Shown here one piece after another: positions 35,601 through 43,391 of a stretch of DNA of 64,000 bases. The notes beneath the pieces are model-generated. The model was not told the origin of the DNA. It saw only the letters and a list, made by a program, of their open reading frames with translations, and made no database searches. A program made the position numbers and the translations under genes. Location: NCBI RefSeq assembly GCF_000237925.1, contig NC_031499.1:3488775-3552774 (forward strand), given 5' to 3'. Each line of letters begins with the position of its first letter. Positions within the stretch are counted from its first letter, which is position 1. This DNA comes from Schistosoma mansoni. Its lineage: Eukaryota > Platyhelminthes > Trematoda > Strigeidida > Schistosomatidae.

Positions 35601-38600
35601 TTCATGATCTAGTCGATCACCAGGACAAAGAGAAAGGGTGAGAGTAAGCAACCTTGCCTTTGTTTTGAAAAAGGCTTTGATGATCCTTGGTCCATGAGAT
35701 TCCCATCCTATAAGTGCATTTCGTGCTTGTTTGGACAGCATCAATGCCACTCCTTGTGTATGTGGGGCATTTTCTTCTTTATGGCGTGAGTATAACAGAA
35801 GTTCCCTTGAAGACAGTAGTTATTGTCCATCATGCGTCCAATGTGTTTCACTGATCCCAAGCATCTCCAGGTTGTATTTCCTCATTTCTGCAGCAATTTG
35901 GAAGACTCTCCCGGTTTCCCACATTGTCCGGACGTTCCGTGTACCTATAAAAATTGTTGCTCTGGTTGTTAGAAGGGACATCAACCTCGTGACTTCCGAA
36001 GGAACTTGGCTTTCACCATGAGGCGTCATAACTCTTCTAAATGAAGAACTTCCGACTCCCAGGGCAGAGTTTTAATGGTTTGAATAATTTTTTCTGGTTA
36101 GAGATTTTTTAGCGAGTTAGTTTTTTATGGGATGGGATCGCTAACCCCATGCTCAACCCTCCTTCTTTATCCAGCATTGGGACTGGCAGTAGCCTCCGAA
36201 GGGATACAGGCGAAGTTTCTTTTTGTCCTAGTACGGGACATTTTAACAGTATACACTCACTGTTCCGTCACTTGGGAATAAACTCAACACCTTTAGTATC
36301 AAATGTAAACGCCTAATCTCTAGACCGTCTAATCATGATCTAATAGTATACTAGTCTTATCTAAGTGTTCTCGAAAGAGATCTAAGATCTTGAATGTTCA
36401 CTTCTGCAAAGCCATATACTGGAGCAAAACTCCAAATTCTCTATGGTTATCTAACTTAAACTTTTCATGATCTTATTCAAATTCAATAATCTCTATAACC
36501 ACTATACTGATTGATTGAGTTGATTGATTAAGCTACTAATCTAATTTGTTTCATGTAAGCATGAATAATTTTTAATTAATTCTTTATGTTTCCTTTTCAC
36601 TAATATTTCTGGGGAAAAACAACTTACAACAATGAAATAATCAAGGGTTACGGTTATAATTCTGGTATTCTATTAATTCATTTAACTAAATTACGGGCAA
36701 GAGGTTGGGATGAAATTTGGATGAAAACTGCATTTAATTTAATTGAAGAAAAACGAATTTTACCAACCGGTGAACAAGTAAGCAATAGATTAATTAATTA
36801 ATTATTCATGAAAACTAGTTATAGACGTGTTGTCTTTTGTTTTTCTATGTTAATTCAGAAGGGAGTTTTGTGGAGATTATAGTAATCTTATAGTTCAAAT
36901 CATGAGTCAATTGAAGCTAGACCACCGTGGAAAACCTGGAAGCACTGAACGGCCATTTCTTCCTATTATGGGTCTCATCAGTAGTGAGCATCTTAAAATT
37001 CTACTTCATAACAATAGCGGTGTGGTAAGCGATTTTAAGAAAAAAAGAAAATAAAACTCTGAGGTCCATTGGATTTTTTAAATGAACCTCAGTTTCACTC
37101 AACTATTTTGTATTCTCTCTTAACTCTTGACTATTCAAATAGGATGGTAAAAAGTTACATATGAATCCATGTAAAACAAATAAGTATGTGTCGATAATAA
37201 AAATGATTCAGTTGACTATAGATAGGTGACATTGTAGTGGCTGATACTATATCAAGCCTACATAGGTTATTCCAGCTTCTGGACGGACCAATTAATTAAT
37301 TCTTCTCAAGCAACATTTTGACTTTGTCAATTATTCACCTAATAACCCTGACTGTTTCTATGTGATCATATGTATGTTATCTACTTGCCCTATTCATTAC
37401 GTGTCTGTAATTTATTTTTGTCTGAATATAAATATTGAGTCATACTTGATCAAAATAGGTTGGTTCACTCGTCATCTGCACTGTGTGTCACTTTGTCTAG
37501 TTTCGCTTCTTTCGATTTGTTTCTCTGATTGTCATCCTGGATCAATGAGTGTGCGAAACACATGTATGTATTTGGCTTATTTTATCCTGCTATTCTCTAA
37601 CGCGAGTTAAGTCTTCAAAAATTCACCAGGGTTAGTGGCATGTTTATTTCGATAACAACCACTATACGATTTAACAGGAGTCAGATACAGGGTCACTAAA
37701 AGACGATCGAATCCAAGTGAGTAATTGATTTACGATCTCTCCCTGCCCACACTTACATCGATCTTATCATGTGGCCCCTAAGATATCAAATAATTGGTTT
37801 GTTTTTGATTAACTATTGATCTCTATTTATTATTATCTAAACACAAATGTTGATACTAAGGGGCACCAGATACATATGCGCCACACAAATCTAATTTGAT
37901 TTGTTTGAGGGCTGCGATACTACCCGGGTGCCCAAACCGAAGCATGATGATTTTCTTAGGGGTCCACACCCGGAGCCTTCAACCTAAAGGTCTGATCCAC
38001 AAGACAGTGAAGCATCGTGTGGAGATGCAGTCCCATGGTAGCCGGTGATCAACGATTGATTCATACGCCATTTGTTCCCTCAGAATACTGGAACCCATGT
38101 GCACTATTGGTTTGGAATGAGGGTTTTCCAACTCCCCTAGGTGAATCCTCCATGTCCACCAACCCGGTTAAAGCTCCGGACATTCGCTTTTCGTCTTCTC
38201 AATTTCGTAAACAACACCCGTCACGAGAAGAAAGTGAGTAGGACTTCCCTGGCACAGGCTCTATACGCGTGGCCATATGAGAGCATTTCGACAGCGAGGG
38301 CGAGCCCTCCCCACTCTCGGCCGTACCAGGGCATTTAGGGGCCGAGTACTGATCTGTAGATTAATTGAATGAAATATAAGTTAACGATTTGATCAATTAA
38401 AACCAAATGTAATAGAATATTATGCAATAGATCGTACTATTGATTTTAGTTGATAAAAAAAATATTCAAATTTAGGGAACAATAGAAAATCACTAATTTA
38501 TGGTAATTTGCAAATTTTTGGCAGCTTCCAGCCATACGCACACACCATTTATTTGACCAAAATTTGTTGTGTTTAGATTTTTAGAATTGAAGGCCTTTGT

Positions 38601-40901
38601 TTTGATTCTCGTTTCCAGCTGTGATTGGAAATTAGTGAGGAGTCATAACCCAGTATCGCACAATGATCTAATGTCATTTGATTTTTCAAAGATTCTCCAG
38701 TTGAATTTAGTTTCTTATGAGAATTGTCTTTGAATTAAATGAATTATTGGTGACATTTTCACATTTGCTTTTCAAGTTTGTGTACTAGCACATAAAGTAT
38801 TGTTACTTTCCACGATTGTTCAATTTAGATGTAGATACTTGAGCTTTTTGACTGCCCAACGATTAGGGAGAGTTAGAAAACATAGAAATATTCAGGAAGC
38901 TAAAAGTAGAAAACGGGAGCGTAGGTCTATTTAACCGAGACAAGAAAATACAGGCTAAGATGTTGATTGCGTTAATAATCGATATCTTTCAATAGCATGT
39001 CTTGTTGTTTATCTCAGGTTTACTGTTTGACTTTGAAACTGATGTCAGCACAAATACATGAAATCTCTAAACTGATTCAGATCGTCAATTGATTATTTTA
39101 GTATACTCGAACATTTGTCCGTACAGTTGGATTGGTTAGCTATCATAAGTGAGTATTAATAGTTAAGATCACACTATTACTAAATCGTATGACCTTAGAC
39201 AAACTAAGTCGATTTATCGCACCGCACCATCCTTATCGTTAATTAGTATTTATCTAATATAACAACTATAGAATGTGACAAGAAATGGTGATAAGTTTTA
39301 TATTATACAAGATTTTCAGTGAGTAGACAATAAAAGCCCTCTTAGATGTATATTCTTTATTCATTAGTACACATGAATATTAACTACAGTGTTATGAAGT
39401 TAGATTTCCAGAGTTATAATAAAAAGATGTTTGGAAAATCAGAACTCGTTTTGTAGAGATTTCAGTATTTTCATAGTCTCGAGCGCGAGCACTTAACCGA
39501 TAGACCACCGAGCCGGTATCCAACTGGTAGGTCCTGGATTCGAATCTGACAAGGTAGGATCACGGATGCTCACTGCTGAGGAGTCCCACAATAGGACGAA
39601 ACGGCCATCCAGTACTTCCAGCTTTTCCACGGTGGTCTAGCTTCAATTGACTCATGATTTCAACTATGAAAATGTTTGGAGAATTTTTACATCAATGGAT
39701 GATTTTCTCTTATCGATTGATTATACGTTATTATACAGTATAACCAAGTGATAATCGCTTACAAAACCTGATCATTGATGTAAGCCCTGAAATAAACCGA
39801 CATCTAGATAAGATCCTTATCCAGAAGAATAGGTTACTTCTAGCAAAATAACATGTTTATACATATAAAAATTATTTTGATTTGATTATTACCCTGAAGA
39901 ATTTTGGAAACGTTTGTCTGAACAAAACATTCGAATTGAATACATTTCAACCAGATCGGTTATTTTAAACATAATTTTCATAAATATTGTCTTCCACATA
40001 CTTGGCAACTAATTTCTGTTAAACGATTCATTCAAATATTGGCGAATATATGTTGCCTAGGTGACTGGATTTGATTGACTTCGACCACAGTATATATATA
40101 TATATATATATATATATCCTAGTAACAATTTTATATGTTAGTCGGATATTTATTGTAACCATTGAGATAAGATGGCGGTTGGAGGTGGTCAACAGGAAAC
40201 CCTGGACCCGGGTTTTGTGCTACTTGGCACTCGTCAGTAAGGTGTACCTGTAATCGTGAGGGAACTGGTGCTCCCCGACGGATTTGATCGCGTGTCACTC
40301 AGCTTCACAGTCAGAGACGTTACCACTGAGCCGAATAGCTCAGTGGTCAAGGGTTTCCTGTTGACCACCTCCAACCACTATCTTATCTCAATATATATAG
40401 TGCACGCAGTATCGAGCCACCTAGACTAGGGCCACATTGCTACTTGATCGATAGCATTCGATCAGCACTAAGAAGGATTCGACACGCATGACATTGATCA
40501 CCACTCGGTGATCAATCAATTGTGATATATTGAAATCATTTTCACATGATAGTTTCATTGTCTCCTACCCCTTCCCCTTTTTATTTTTCTTACAGGATGT
40601 TATTAATGCTGTATTAAATAAAAATAAACAATGGCTATATGAGTTACCATGTAAATGGAATATTCAATTAAGTGCATTTTCAATACGTGAACGTTGTCCA
40701 GTTGTATGGGAATTTTTAATGAATAATAATGATAATTATAGAAGAGAAAAAGCATTACATGATGATATTGTATTAAAATATCCAAATGCTAAATTAATAC
40801 ATTTTAATGCACATGTAGAACCAGAATATTTTTTTCCTATTCCATTAAGATTTCCATTACCTAATGAGAAATCCGATGAATATCATTCAAGTAAGCAGTA
40901 A
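20242..40901 (+). CDS. LARGE-like GT8 glycosyltransferase (six exons)
   Basis: Exons 20242-20604, 25684-25779, 30689-30772, 32333-32404, 36646-36777 and 40596-40901 all join in phase 0 with GTAAGN donors and AG acceptors, giving 350 residues. Residues 11-45 contain [10 protein letters not shown] and L-I-K-S-I-L-F-H (LARGE: I-H-V-A-I-V-C-A-G, L-V-K-S-V-L-F-H). The metal-binding motif is V-I-V-L-D-T-D at 154-160. Then come [35 protein letters not shown] and L-I-H-F-N-A. LARGE uses this domain to add xylose to the matriglycan on alpha-dystroglycan in the Golgi. No N-terminal membrane anchor is seen before residue 11; the first exon could be internal (acceptor TTTAG at 20238), so upstream exons may exist. 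No GT49 glucuronyltransferase domain was found. The last exon either ends at TAA 40901 or splices at GTAAGC 40891. Confidence 0.85.
20627..21136 (-). mobile_element. R repeat, near full length
   Basis: Sense on minus: starts near 21136 (ATGCCCTGGTATGACCG) and ends at 20627 with an AAATAAATAAAT tail. It lies 23 bp downstream of LARGE-like exon A, inside the first intron. Ends define the family: 5' TGCCCCC-like, 3' AAAT repeat. Confidence 0.75.
21400..21755 (+). repeat. R5: TAA-tailed retroposon, second copy
   Basis: As 14738-15145. The last codons ([15 protein letters not shown]) are kept, but the frame upstream is broken. Confidence 0.6.
21966..22250 (-). repeat. R3 LTR-like repeat, diverged copy
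   Basis: Shares GACAGACATAAGTAGTATGT, CTGGCAGCAGA and the CACTACAACA end with 179-469. Broken and old. Confidence 0.5.
22660..23060 (-). repeat. R4 dispersed repeat (about 400 bp)
   Basis: Shares blocks such as ATGTGGCTGTGAATGTGGGA, AGTAGAAAATAACATTT and TAAAGCTCATGATAAG with 26430, 33960, 41880 and 46968. Family unknown; size and TG start on the minus strand could fit a solo LTR fossil. Confidence 0.5.
23889..24151. mobile_element. F1 snap-back copy with 13-bp TSD
   Basis: Starts AAGGGGTTTTATGG, runs as minus-oriented F1 to about 24068 (ACCTATCAGTTTC), then as plus-oriented F1 3' end (AATAGGACGAAACGACCGTC). TATCATAAAACAG repeats at 23876-23888 and 24152-24164 are identical. Confidence 0.85.
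25025..25196. mobile_element. F2 snap-back copy with 9-bp TSD
   Basis: The minus-oriented F2 tail (TTAGTAATGTTTGTTTGAAT ... AAGCATGGCAAGCAAAGATAG) joins directly to a short plus-oriented piece of the same region (CACTATCCATCTTTGCTTA). TACCCATAA repeats at 25016-25024 and 25197-25205 bracket it. Confidence 0.7.
25250..25435. repeat. Inverted repeat of two Penelope-type hammerhead arms
   Basis: Left arm (about 25250-25325) and right arm (about 25348-25435) are inverted copies of one sequence. Each holds a hammerhead-like block, ATGACTTACATCAAGTTGCG then AAACGTCGGAAAT on the left arm's minus strand. The conserved CUGA box is CCGA in one arm and CUAA in the other, so both are probably inactive. 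The arms meet around an AT-rich loop (25325-25350). Confidence 0.6.
25684..25779 (+). CDS. LARGE-like exon B
   Basis: 32 codons, T-TATTAG acceptor, GTAAGC donor. [16 protein letters not shown] aligns with the LARGE H-Y-S-G-I-Y-G-L-M-K-L-V-L-T region. Confidence 0.8.
26053..26422 (+). mobile_element. F3 tRNA-headed hammerhead retroposon, about one unit plus overlap
   Basis: Starts CCTCCAACCACCATGTTACC and ends with the same sequence. Between them are TGCACGCAGTGTCGAGCCAC, GTGATCAATCAATTGTGAT, a head (ATAGCTCAGTGGTAACATC, B-box GGGATCGAATCC) and a hammerhead. Unlike F1 and F2 in all stems. Confidence 0.75.
26338..26390 (+). ncRNA. Hammerhead ribozyme (F3), core intact
   Basis: Stem I ACCTTG/CAGGGT, box CTGACGAG, stem II GTGCCAAGTAGCAC, GAAAC, stem III CCGG and GUC. 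All conserved positions are present. Confidence 0.75.
26430..26745 (-). repeat. R4 dispersed repeat, partial
   Basis: Matches R4 through GGTCATAATAAAAGG, CAATAAGAATATATATATGA and AGTCCTGGAACTTACC. Lacks the half with TGTGGCTG. Abuts an F3 copy. Confidence 0.45.
27050..28870 (-). mobile_element. RTE-clade LINE (SR2/Perere-like), internally deleted and decayed (copy A)
   Basis: Read on minus, 28667-28200 encodes the endonuclease N-terminal half ([26 protein letters not shown]). The sequence then jumps to the late reverse transcriptase and C-terminal region ([14 protein letters not shown], then the thumb-like [10 protein letters not shown]). A 5' UTR fragment lies at about 28740-28870 and the 3' end near 27200. 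The central RT, including the Y-A-D-D region, is missing, and the rest carries several stops and frameshifts. Confidence 0.75.
28200..28667 (-). pseudogene. RTE endonuclease fragment
   Basis: 155-residue frame in RTE copy A. Endonuclease landmarks are G-I-S-E-T-N-C-T (normally S-E-T-H-W) and M-N-V-I-Q-C-Y-A-P. It ends at a stop soon after, just before the internal deletion. Confidence 0.7.
29190..29530 (-). repeat. F3, full-length but old
   Basis: Minus order matches 26053: GATCGACAGAATTCGATC, ATGATCAATAGATTGT, GGCTCAAATAACAAAGTG head, then a decayed hammerhead and CTAACCACCACCTTACATC. Confidence 0.6.
30358..30582. mobile_element. F2 snap-back copy with 13-bp TSD
   Basis: Minus-oriented hammerhead and head (to about 30508) then plus-oriented tail (CCAATTATAGACTGACCAGT ... 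AACAAACAATAATAAGTGAA). Direct repeats TTTCAAGTAATCT (30345-30357) and TTTCAAGCAATCT (30583-30595) differ at one base. The cleavage triplet is AUC, so the ribozyme is probably slow or dead. Confidence 0.75.
30689..30772 (+). CDS. LARGE-like exon C (DTD motif)
   Basis: 28 codons. V-I-V-L-D-T-D-I followed by D-I-S-N-L-W matches [13 protein letters not shown] and D-I-A-E-L-W. The two Asp are the Mn-binding DxD. Confidence 0.9.
30809..31081 (-). repeat. F1 hammerhead retroposon, hammerhead deleted
   Basis: Terminal part, B-box (GGATTCGAATACTG), head (CTCAGTGGTCTAGAGGTTAAGC) and 5' region are present. The hammerhead is missing between AAACCTGG and TTGGATGG. Confidence 0.65.
32333..32404 (+). CDS. 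LARGE-like exon D
   Basis: 24 codons: [13 protein letters not shown], then W-P-T-L. Matches LARGE V-E-N-Q-S-D-W-Y and W-P-A-L. Acceptor TTTCACAG, donor GTAAGT. Confidence 0.85.
32539..32815 (+). mobile_element. F1 hammerhead retroposon, 5'-truncated
   Basis: CAGGTCTGTTGGGAGATATC, head GGCTCAGTGGTCTATCGGGT, B-box GGTTCGAATCTC, intact hammerhead core CTGAGGAGTCGC / AAGACGAAACGGTTGTC with stem I GCACTG/CAGTGC, and a 3' end. Very close to 42983-43380. Confidence 0.8.
33124..33350 (-). repeat. F1 hammerhead retroposon, diverged
   Basis: Minus: head TGGTCTAAAGGTTAAGC, GATGAAACGGCCATC, and terminal CCATGGTGATCTAGC. Confidence 0.6.
33513..33800 (-). repeat. R3 LTR-like repeat, diverged copy
   Basis: Shares TATGCTACTTACGTCAAC, GAAGTGGAATGTCTGGCAGC and the following GA-rich stretch with the other two R3 copies. 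Broken and old. Confidence 0.5.
33960..34385 (+). repeat. R4 dispersed repeat
   Basis: Opposite orientation to 22660: CATTCACAGCCACTTTGGGA, TTTATTTTGACCTATAGACT and GGCTGTGATTGGTGTTCTAA. Confidence 0.5.
34780..36220 (-). mobile_element. RTE-clade LINE (SR2/Perere-like), internally deleted (copy B)
   Basis: On minus: 5' UTR (about 36215-36060), endonuclease start (36029-35650; [21 protein letters not shown]), then an abrupt join near 35650 to the late RT (R-L-L-T-L-T from the G-C-L-L-S-P motif, one frame off). Next comes a 208-residue open C-terminal stretch (35532-34906) containing [16 protein letters not shown] and K-W-M-G-H-T-L-R-K. It ends with an ACTT-type repeat near 34783-34800. About two thirds of a full-length element is missing. 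Better preserved than copy A. Confidence 0.8.
34906..35532 (-). pseudogene. RTE ORF C-terminal fragment (post-catalytic RT and tail)
   Basis: Longest open stretch in RTE copy B. It has the L-N-I-N-K-G-K region, [15 protein letters not shown] and [12 protein letters not shown], all standard after the Y-A-D-D motif in RTE elements. The catalytic core is absent, so it cannot be active. Confidence 0.8.
36646..36777 (+). CDS. LARGE-like exon E
   Basis: 44 codons beginning [10 protein letters not shown] (LARGE G-R-G-Y-N-T-G-V-I-L) and ending T-G-E-Q before GTAAGC. Acceptor ATCAAG at 36645 was chosen because it keeps phase and alignment. Confidence 0.85.
36860..36992 (-). repeat. F1 3' end fragment
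   Basis: TCAGAAGGGAGTTTTGTGGA start, then GAAGCTAGACCACCGTGGAA and a partial hammerhead (minus). Lies in the LARGE-like intron just after exon E. Confidence 0.6.
37835..38345 (-). mobile_element. R repeat, near full length
   Basis: Same as 20627-21136; sense on minus, 5' end CCCCTAAATGCCCTGG at 38345, 3' end near TTGTGTTTAGATAATAATA. About 90 percent like the other copies by eye. Confidence 0.75.
39440..39671. mobile_element. F1 snap-back copy with 13-bp TSD
   Basis: The F1 5' terminus (TTTTGTAGAGATTTCAG) joins a minus-oriented head (CGAGCACTTAACCGATAGAC), then switches to plus (TAGGTCCTGGATTCGAATCT) through the hammerhead and 3' end. ATGTTTGGAAAAT (39427-39439) and ATGTTTGGAGAAT (39672-39684) differ at one base. 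Confidence 0.8.
40087..40117. repeat. TA microsatellite
   Basis: AT dinucleotide run of about 30 bases in the LARGE-like intron before exon F. Confidence 0.9.
40165..40525. mobile_element. F3 snap-back copy
   Basis: Minus-oriented hammerhead and head (40165-40330) meet a plus-oriented piece at ACCACTGAGCCGAATAGCTC. The plus part reads GGGTTTCCTGTTGACCACCTC straight into CAATATATATAGTGCACGC, joining the unit 3' end to its 5' start. The GAAA box is AAAA. Confidence 0.65.
40596..40901 (+). CDS. LARGE-like exon F (last visible)
   Basis: D-V-I-N-A-V, then L-P-C-K-W-N-I-Q-L and L-I-H-F-N-A complete the GT8 fold. A TAA closes the frame at 40901 only four codons after a good donor (TCAA|GTAAGC). 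An R repeat lies 80 bp downstream. Confidence 0.85.
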   Translation, partial: DVINAVLNKNKQWLYELPCKWNIQLSAFSIRERCPVVWEFLMNNNDNYRREKALHDDIVLKYPNAKLIHFNAHVEPEYFFPIPLRFPLPNEKSDEYHSSKQ

Positions 40902-40987
40902 TAATATTTTATTATTATCCATGAATATGTGGTGTCGGTTAATATGTTAAAGCCCGTATACCCTTATTCTAGCTTCTGGACAAGCCA

Positions 40988-41349
40988 ATTTACCTATCCA
41001 TCTTGCCCCCAAATACCCTGATACGGCCGAGAGTTGGGAGAGTCCGCTCTCCCTCTCCAAATGCTCTCACATGACCACTCGTATATAGCCTCTGACAGGA
41101 AAGTCTTACTCACTGCCTTCTCGCACGGATATTGTTTACGAAATTGAGAGAGGATGAAAAGCAAATGTCCTGAGCTTTAACAGGGTCAGTGGATATGGAG
41201 GATTCACCTAGGGGAGTTAGAAAACCCTGATTCCAAACCAATGGTGAATATGGGCTCCAGGATCCTGAGGGAACAAAAGGCGTATGAACCACATATGTTT
41301 TCGGTGCCCCCTTGTGCCATTATTTATTTGTTCAAATAAATAAATAATT
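40988..41349 (+). mobile_element. R repeat with internal deletion
   Basis: Starts TTGCCCCCAAATACCCTG and ends AAATAAATAAATAATT. The middle, from about 41290, lacks roughly 150 bp present in other copies. Lies just past the LARGE-like stop codon and supplies the nearest AATAAA (about 41336). Confidence 0.7.
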
Positions 41350-41404
41350 AGAAGTATTCCATTACGTTACACTGTTATCCGGTTCATATGAATATGCCTT
41401 ATGA

Positions 41405-41406
<2 letters not shown>

Positions 41407-41442
<36 letters not shown>
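41407..41442. repeat. TA microsatellite
   Basis: Perfect AT dinucleotide run of about 36 bases. Similar runs lie at 40087-40117 and 45943-45988. Confidence 0.95.
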
Positions 41443-41443
<1 letters not shown>

Positions 41444-41879
41444 AACAAAGTATCTTTTGCTTTACACAGCATATCAATTAACACATGGGTGACCTAGATT
41501 TGTTTGACACAAAAACTGACCAAGATCAAGATTCAGTACACAATACAGACTACAAGACTATTCTTCTAATCAATCTCCATAGGTATAAGATCGTAAAGAG
41601 ATTATTAAATTTCATTGAAAAGTTGAATCAATCTAAATTAGACCATAATTGATGAAACTTTCATCTGATACTTCAAGGTTATCAATCCTAATCTAACTTG
41701 AATCACTTCAAGATTTCAATGAAAATTTTGTATAACTATAAAAAACTGAAAGAAACTTTTATGACTATAAAAGAATAGGACGTATACCCATTCCTTATGA
41801 TCTTATGTTCGACATTTATCACGTGAGTTATTCACCAATCGGTATACGACTTTTCCGATCTTAACACTGTACCAAATCA

Positions 41880-42305
41880 ATGATGCTCAACTGGTATAAG
41901 CAGTCCAGCGCCCTTATTGGTTCCTTGTCCACCAAGCCCTTCCAACGGAGTCCAGAACACCAATTACAGATTCTGCTATGTGAATCATTTATTCCAAGCT
42001 TACTCGGTTTACATACCAGACAGACAGACGGCATCACACCATAAAATAGAAAATAATATTTGTACAAGATCAAGCAAAATGTGGCTGTTATTGTGGGAGA
42101 CAATAATTAATAAACTGAATATAATTTAGTAACAGTAATTCGTATAATTATAATCCATAGGTCAAAATGAATCTTACAATAAGATGAATATAGATATACA
42201 CAATCTAATTACTCGACAGTTAAACAATAAGAATATATGTAGAATAATATTCCACTAATAGATCCCGGAAGTTACCTGTACTTACGTCTTCACTAGGATA
42301 TAACA
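41880..42305 (-). repeat. R4 dispersed repeat
   Basis: TGGCTGTTATTGTGGGAGAC, CATAGGTCAAAATGAATCTT, and the TGTTATATCC terminus on minus at 42305. Confidence 0.5.
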
Positions 42306-42379
42306 GACATAATCTTTCCATTTAATTGAAATCAATTTGATTCATTTCATAACATATGATCAATCTATTATTCCAATAC

Positions 42380-42437
42380 TTAACTTACTTACTTATTTAT
42401 GCCTGTTACTCCCAATGAAGCATAGGCCGCCGACTTC
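42380..42437 (-). repeat. RTE 3'-end fragment, severely 5'-truncated
   Basis: The plus strand shows ACTTACTTACTT then GCCTGTTACTCCCAATGAAG, the reverse complement of the RTE 3' terminus (compare 34783-34830). Confidence 0.6.
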
Positions 42438-42473
42438 AATACTTAACAATACACATCTTATCCTATAGCAAAG

Positions 42474-42690
42474 ATGGATAGAGCTAGCAGTGGAATCCAG
42501 TTTGACGCGCGTTTCGTCCTATTTGGGACTCGTCAGCTGGATGTACATGCACTTCAGAGTTAATGTTCACTCTGGGACTCGAACCCAGTACCTTTCGCTT
42601 CAAACACCATCGCGTTATCCACTCGGTCACTGAGTCCTGATAGCTACTTGCTTGTGCAATGGAGTGAAGTTTAAATTGATTTAGTATTGT
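42474..42690 (-). mobile_element. F2 hammerhead retroposon
   Basis: Minus: head with GTGACCGAGTGGATAACGCG, B-box GGTTCGAGTCCC, hammerhead CTGACGAG / GGACGAAACGCGCGTC, and CACTGCTAGC. Extra bases follow the GUC, otherwise the core is complete. Confidence 0.75.
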
Positions 42691-42982
42691 TTATTTGAAT
42701 TATAATATATCAATCTAGTCAATGAATAACATTTGTATTTATTATTTGTATTTATAGCTATTCAATTATCAAGAAAATACTTTCAATTATATTATAATTT
42801 ACGAAGTATGAGTCGACATTGTTTCCTGTGAAAAAACCAAAAAAAATGTTTTTTTAAAAGAACCGCCCATTGAAAACTGTATATTTTCCAGGATTTTTTT
42901 TTCTTTTTCAGTGTTGTAGTTTTATATCAGTTTTTTTTTAAAGTTTTCTACTTTAATTAGATAAATAAATGAAATTAAAATA

Positions 42983-43380
42983 TCAGAAGGGGGTTTTGTG
43001 GAGATCGTAGTAATTTTATATAGTTAAGATCATGAGTCAATTGAATCTAGACCACCATGGAAAACCTGAGAAGCAGTGAACAATGGAGTTCAATCAGGTC
43101 TGTTGTGAGATATCAACTCACTGAAGACGTTGGTGAATGGTTGTTCAATTTCGTGGATTGGTTGAAGTTAGACATTAACACCGTTGGATACCGACCGGCT
43201 CAGTGGTTTATCGGCTAAGTGTCCGCGCGCAAGACTGATAGGTCCAAGGTTCGAATATTGCGAGGCGGGATGGTGGATGCGCACTGCTGAGGAGTCGCAC
43301 AATAAGACGAAACGGTTGTCCAGTGCTTCCAGGTTTTCCATGGTGATCTAGCTTCAATTGACTCATGATCTCAGCTATAT
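42983..43380 (+). mobile_element. F1 hammerhead retroposon, full length, 11-bp TSD
   Basis: Starts TCAGAAGGGGGTTTTG. It has an inverted terminal stretch (GAATCTAGACCACCATGG), a spacer (CAATCAGGTCTGTTGTGAG), a tRNA-like head, a hammerhead (CTGAGGAG, GACGAAACGGTTGTC) and a 3' end to GATCTCAGCTATAT. AAATTAAAATA flanks it at 42972-42982 and 43381-43391. The best reference copy here, 398 bp. Confidence 0.85.
43283..43336 (+). ncRNA. Hammerhead ribozyme (F1), core intact
   Basis: Stem I GCACTG/CAGTGC, box CTGAGGAG, stem II GTCGCACAATAAGAC, GAAAC, stem III GG/TT, cleavage GUC just before CAGTGC. Differs from F2 in every stem, so an independent motif. Confidence 0.7.
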
Positions 43381-43391
43381 AAATTAAAATA

